The notes beneath the pieces are model-generated. The model did no database searches and was not told the origin of the DNA. It was given only the letters and a program-made list of their open reading frames with translations. From positions 124,001 to 188,000 of the forward strand of contig NZ_CANNBW010000004.1 of NCBI RefSeq assembly GCF_947502995.1: a DNA stretch of 64,000 nt, in the 5' to 3' direction. Position 1 is the first letter of the stretch. Every line of letters starts with the position of its first letter. Positions 62,641-64,000 of the stretch are shown one piece after another. The DNA is from an uncultured Tenacibaculum sp. Lineage in GTDB: Bacteria; Bacteroidota; Bacteroidia; Flavobacteriales; Flavobacteriaceae. The position numbers were made by a program, and so were the translations under genes.

Positions 62641-63975
62641 CTATTTTTTATTTTTTTGAGAATCTTGTTTCAATTTGTTTGTATTCACTTCAGCTAAATG
62701 ATGTGCTAAAATCTTTTCAACTAATTCATCTTTAGTTAAATGATGAAAAACCGTTCGTACTTTTTCTTTAAATTCTTCTGAAACTGTTCTATTTGGTTTC
62801 GTTTTAAATATTTTCTTGGCCCATAACAACGTATTGTTTTCTTCTATACTTTGCGCATCTGCTTTTTTAAACTGACGAAAAGTTATTCCTAATTCATCTT
62901 CAAAATCAGGAATTTCATCAACTTCTTCTTCTTGTATAACACTTAAAGAAAGTCCCTTTGCTCCTGCTCTAGCTGTTCGCCCGCTTCTATGAACATAAGC
63001 TTCATAAGTATCTGGTAAATGATAGTTTACAACGTAAGAGACATCTTTTACGTCAATTCCACGAGCTGCCAAATCAGTGGCTACTAAAATATCGATGTGA
63101 CCTGCTCTAAATTGTTCCATTATTCGATCACGAATTCCTTGAGTTAAACTTCCATGAATTGCACCTGAAGAGAATTTATTAATGGCTAATTTTTTTGCTA
63201 ATTTATTTACTGCTGCTTTAGTTTTACAAAAGATAATACCTCTTTCTCCTTCTTTTGAAGCTAAAAAATGTAATAATACTTCTAACTTTTCTATTGGTTT
63301 TACAACTACATATTGATGTTTTATTCCCTGATGACCAACAGTTTTCATGTCTGCTTCAATTTGAACTACATCTTTAGACATATAATTGTTCACTAACTGT
63401 TTTATAGCTCCAGATAATGTTGCCGTAAATAATAATGTTCTTCTTTTTTTAGGAATCTCTTTAATAATACTATCTAAACCATCTTTTAAAGCACTTACCA
63501 TTTCATCAGCTTCATCTAAAACAAAATAAGAGATGTTTTTGATATTAATTGCTTCACGTTTTACTAAATCTGCTAAACGTCCAGGTGTAGCTACAATAAT
63601 ATGTGTTTCAGTTTTTAAACGTTCAATTTGTGGTTTTATAGGAATTCCTCCACAAATAGCAGCTATAGATATTGAAGAGTCATGAGATGAAAAAGCAGTT
63701 AAATTTGCATGAATTTGTTGACCTAATTCTCTTGTTGGAGCCAAAATTACTGCTTGAATATTAGAGTTATTAGTATCTATTAACTGTAATAAAGGTAATC
63801 CAAAAGCAGCGGTCTTACCTGTTCCTGTTTTTGCTAATGCAACTACATCTTGATTTTTAGTCAAGATTATAGGAATTGTTTTTTCTTGTATATCTGTTGG
63901 TACAGAAATTTTTAAGTTAGTTAAACTCTGTTGAAATTCAGGATGTATTCCTAAGTCGGTAAAACTTTTTGACAT
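62641..63975 (-). CDS. DEAD-box RNA helicase
   Basis: A 444-residue helicase: Q motif (FTDLGIHPEFQQSLTNLKIS), AKTGTGKT, PTRELGQQ, TPGRLADL, DEADEM, SATLSG, ATDLAARGID and HRSGRTARAG. It has a lysine-rich tail. RhlE/CsdA-like; likely ribosome assembly or RNA decay. The start is 25 bases from the window end. Confidence 0.92.
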   Translation of the reverse strand: MSKSFTDLGIHPEFQQSLTNLKISVPTDIQEKTIPIILTKNQDVVALAKTGTGKTAAFGLPLLQLIDTNNSNIQAVILAPTRELGQQIHANLTAFSSHDSSISIAAICGGIPIKPQIERLKTETHIIVATPGRLADLVKREAINIKNISYFVLDEADEMVSALKDGLDSIIKEIPKKRRTLLFTATLSGAIKQLVNNYMSKDVVQIEADMKTVGHQGIKHQYVVVKPIEKLEVLLHFLASKEGERGIIFCKTKAAVNKLAKKLAINKFSSGAIHGSLTQGIRDRIMEQFRAGHIDILVATDLAARGIDVKDVSYVVNYHLPDTYEAYVHRSGRTARAGAKGLSLSVIQEEEVDEIPDFEDELGITFRQFKKADAQSIEENNTLLWAKKIFKTKPNRTVSEEFKEKVRTVFHHLTKDELVEKILAHHLAEVNTNKLKQDSQKNKK

Positions 63976-64000
63976 GAAAGTATTTTTTGCAAAGGTAAGC

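Overview
The window is AT-rich DNA from a marine-type flavobacterium (Bacteroidota). The evidence is SusC/SusD pairs, a type IX secretion C-terminal domain, many lipoproteins with short Cys-containing leaders, TAnnTTTG-like promoter elements and A-rich ribosome-binding regions. The genus cannot be fixed from the sequence alone.

Region 1 (1-1.5 kb) holds a frameshifted leucine-rich-repeat protein, cut by the window edge, and a membrane protein. Region 2 (about 1.5-16.3 kb) is the unusual part: a dense RNA-repair and tRNA locus in several transcription modules. Module A (1.8-6.9 kb) has a leader with short ORFs and terminators, a basic protein of unknown family, the RNA ligase RtcB, a nucleotidyltransferase-fold protein, the release factor PrfH, a TPR protein and a small protein. 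Module B (6.87-10 kb) has a promoter, a covarying leader hairpin, two tRNA genes interrupted near the anticodon by a shared hairpin element, and four more copies of that element in circularly permuted form. It continues with a large protein gene carrying one in-frame TGA and a DEDDh exonuclease. Module D (11-14.1 kb) has a promoter block, a leader ORF and an attenuator, then 18 tRNA or tRNA-like genes and a YkuK/DUF458 RNase H-fold protein. Module E (14.2-16.3 kb) repeats the module B promoter and leader hairpin. It then has strongly folded RNA, at least three tRNA-like units in which the 3' part precedes the 5' part, and an SPFH/band-7 protein. RtcB joins 2',3'-cyclic-phosphate or 3'-phosphate ends to 5'-OH ends, so an RNA ligase sits next to tRNA genes that would need cutting and joining. 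That link is inference.

Region 3 (16.5-41.9 kb) is mainly a maltose/starch utilisation locus: a secreted GH13 amylase, two SusE/F-like starch-binding lipoproteins, SusD and SusC on the minus strand. Divergent from these are a LacI-type regulator, an MFS sugar transporter, beta-phosphoglucomutase, GH65 maltose phosphorylase, an esterase, a GH31 alpha-glucosidase and two GH13 lipoproteins. Starch would be cut at the surface, imported by SusCD, trimmed to maltose in the periplasm, then imported and phosphorolysed.

Region 4 (41.8-64 kb) is ordinary chromosome: RlmF, a membrane-anchored winged-helix regulator, a TonB receptor, rhodanese, the four-gene DNA-ligase-associated repair operon (MBL exonuclease, ligase, Lhr-type helicase, PdeM phosphoesterase), SbtA bicarbonate transporter with a divergent LysR regulator, a UspA protein, a large AsmA-like protein and two DEAD-box RNA helicases. 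Dispersed palindromic repeats occur around 4.3, 5.1, 12-13.5, 42.8 and 61.1 kb.
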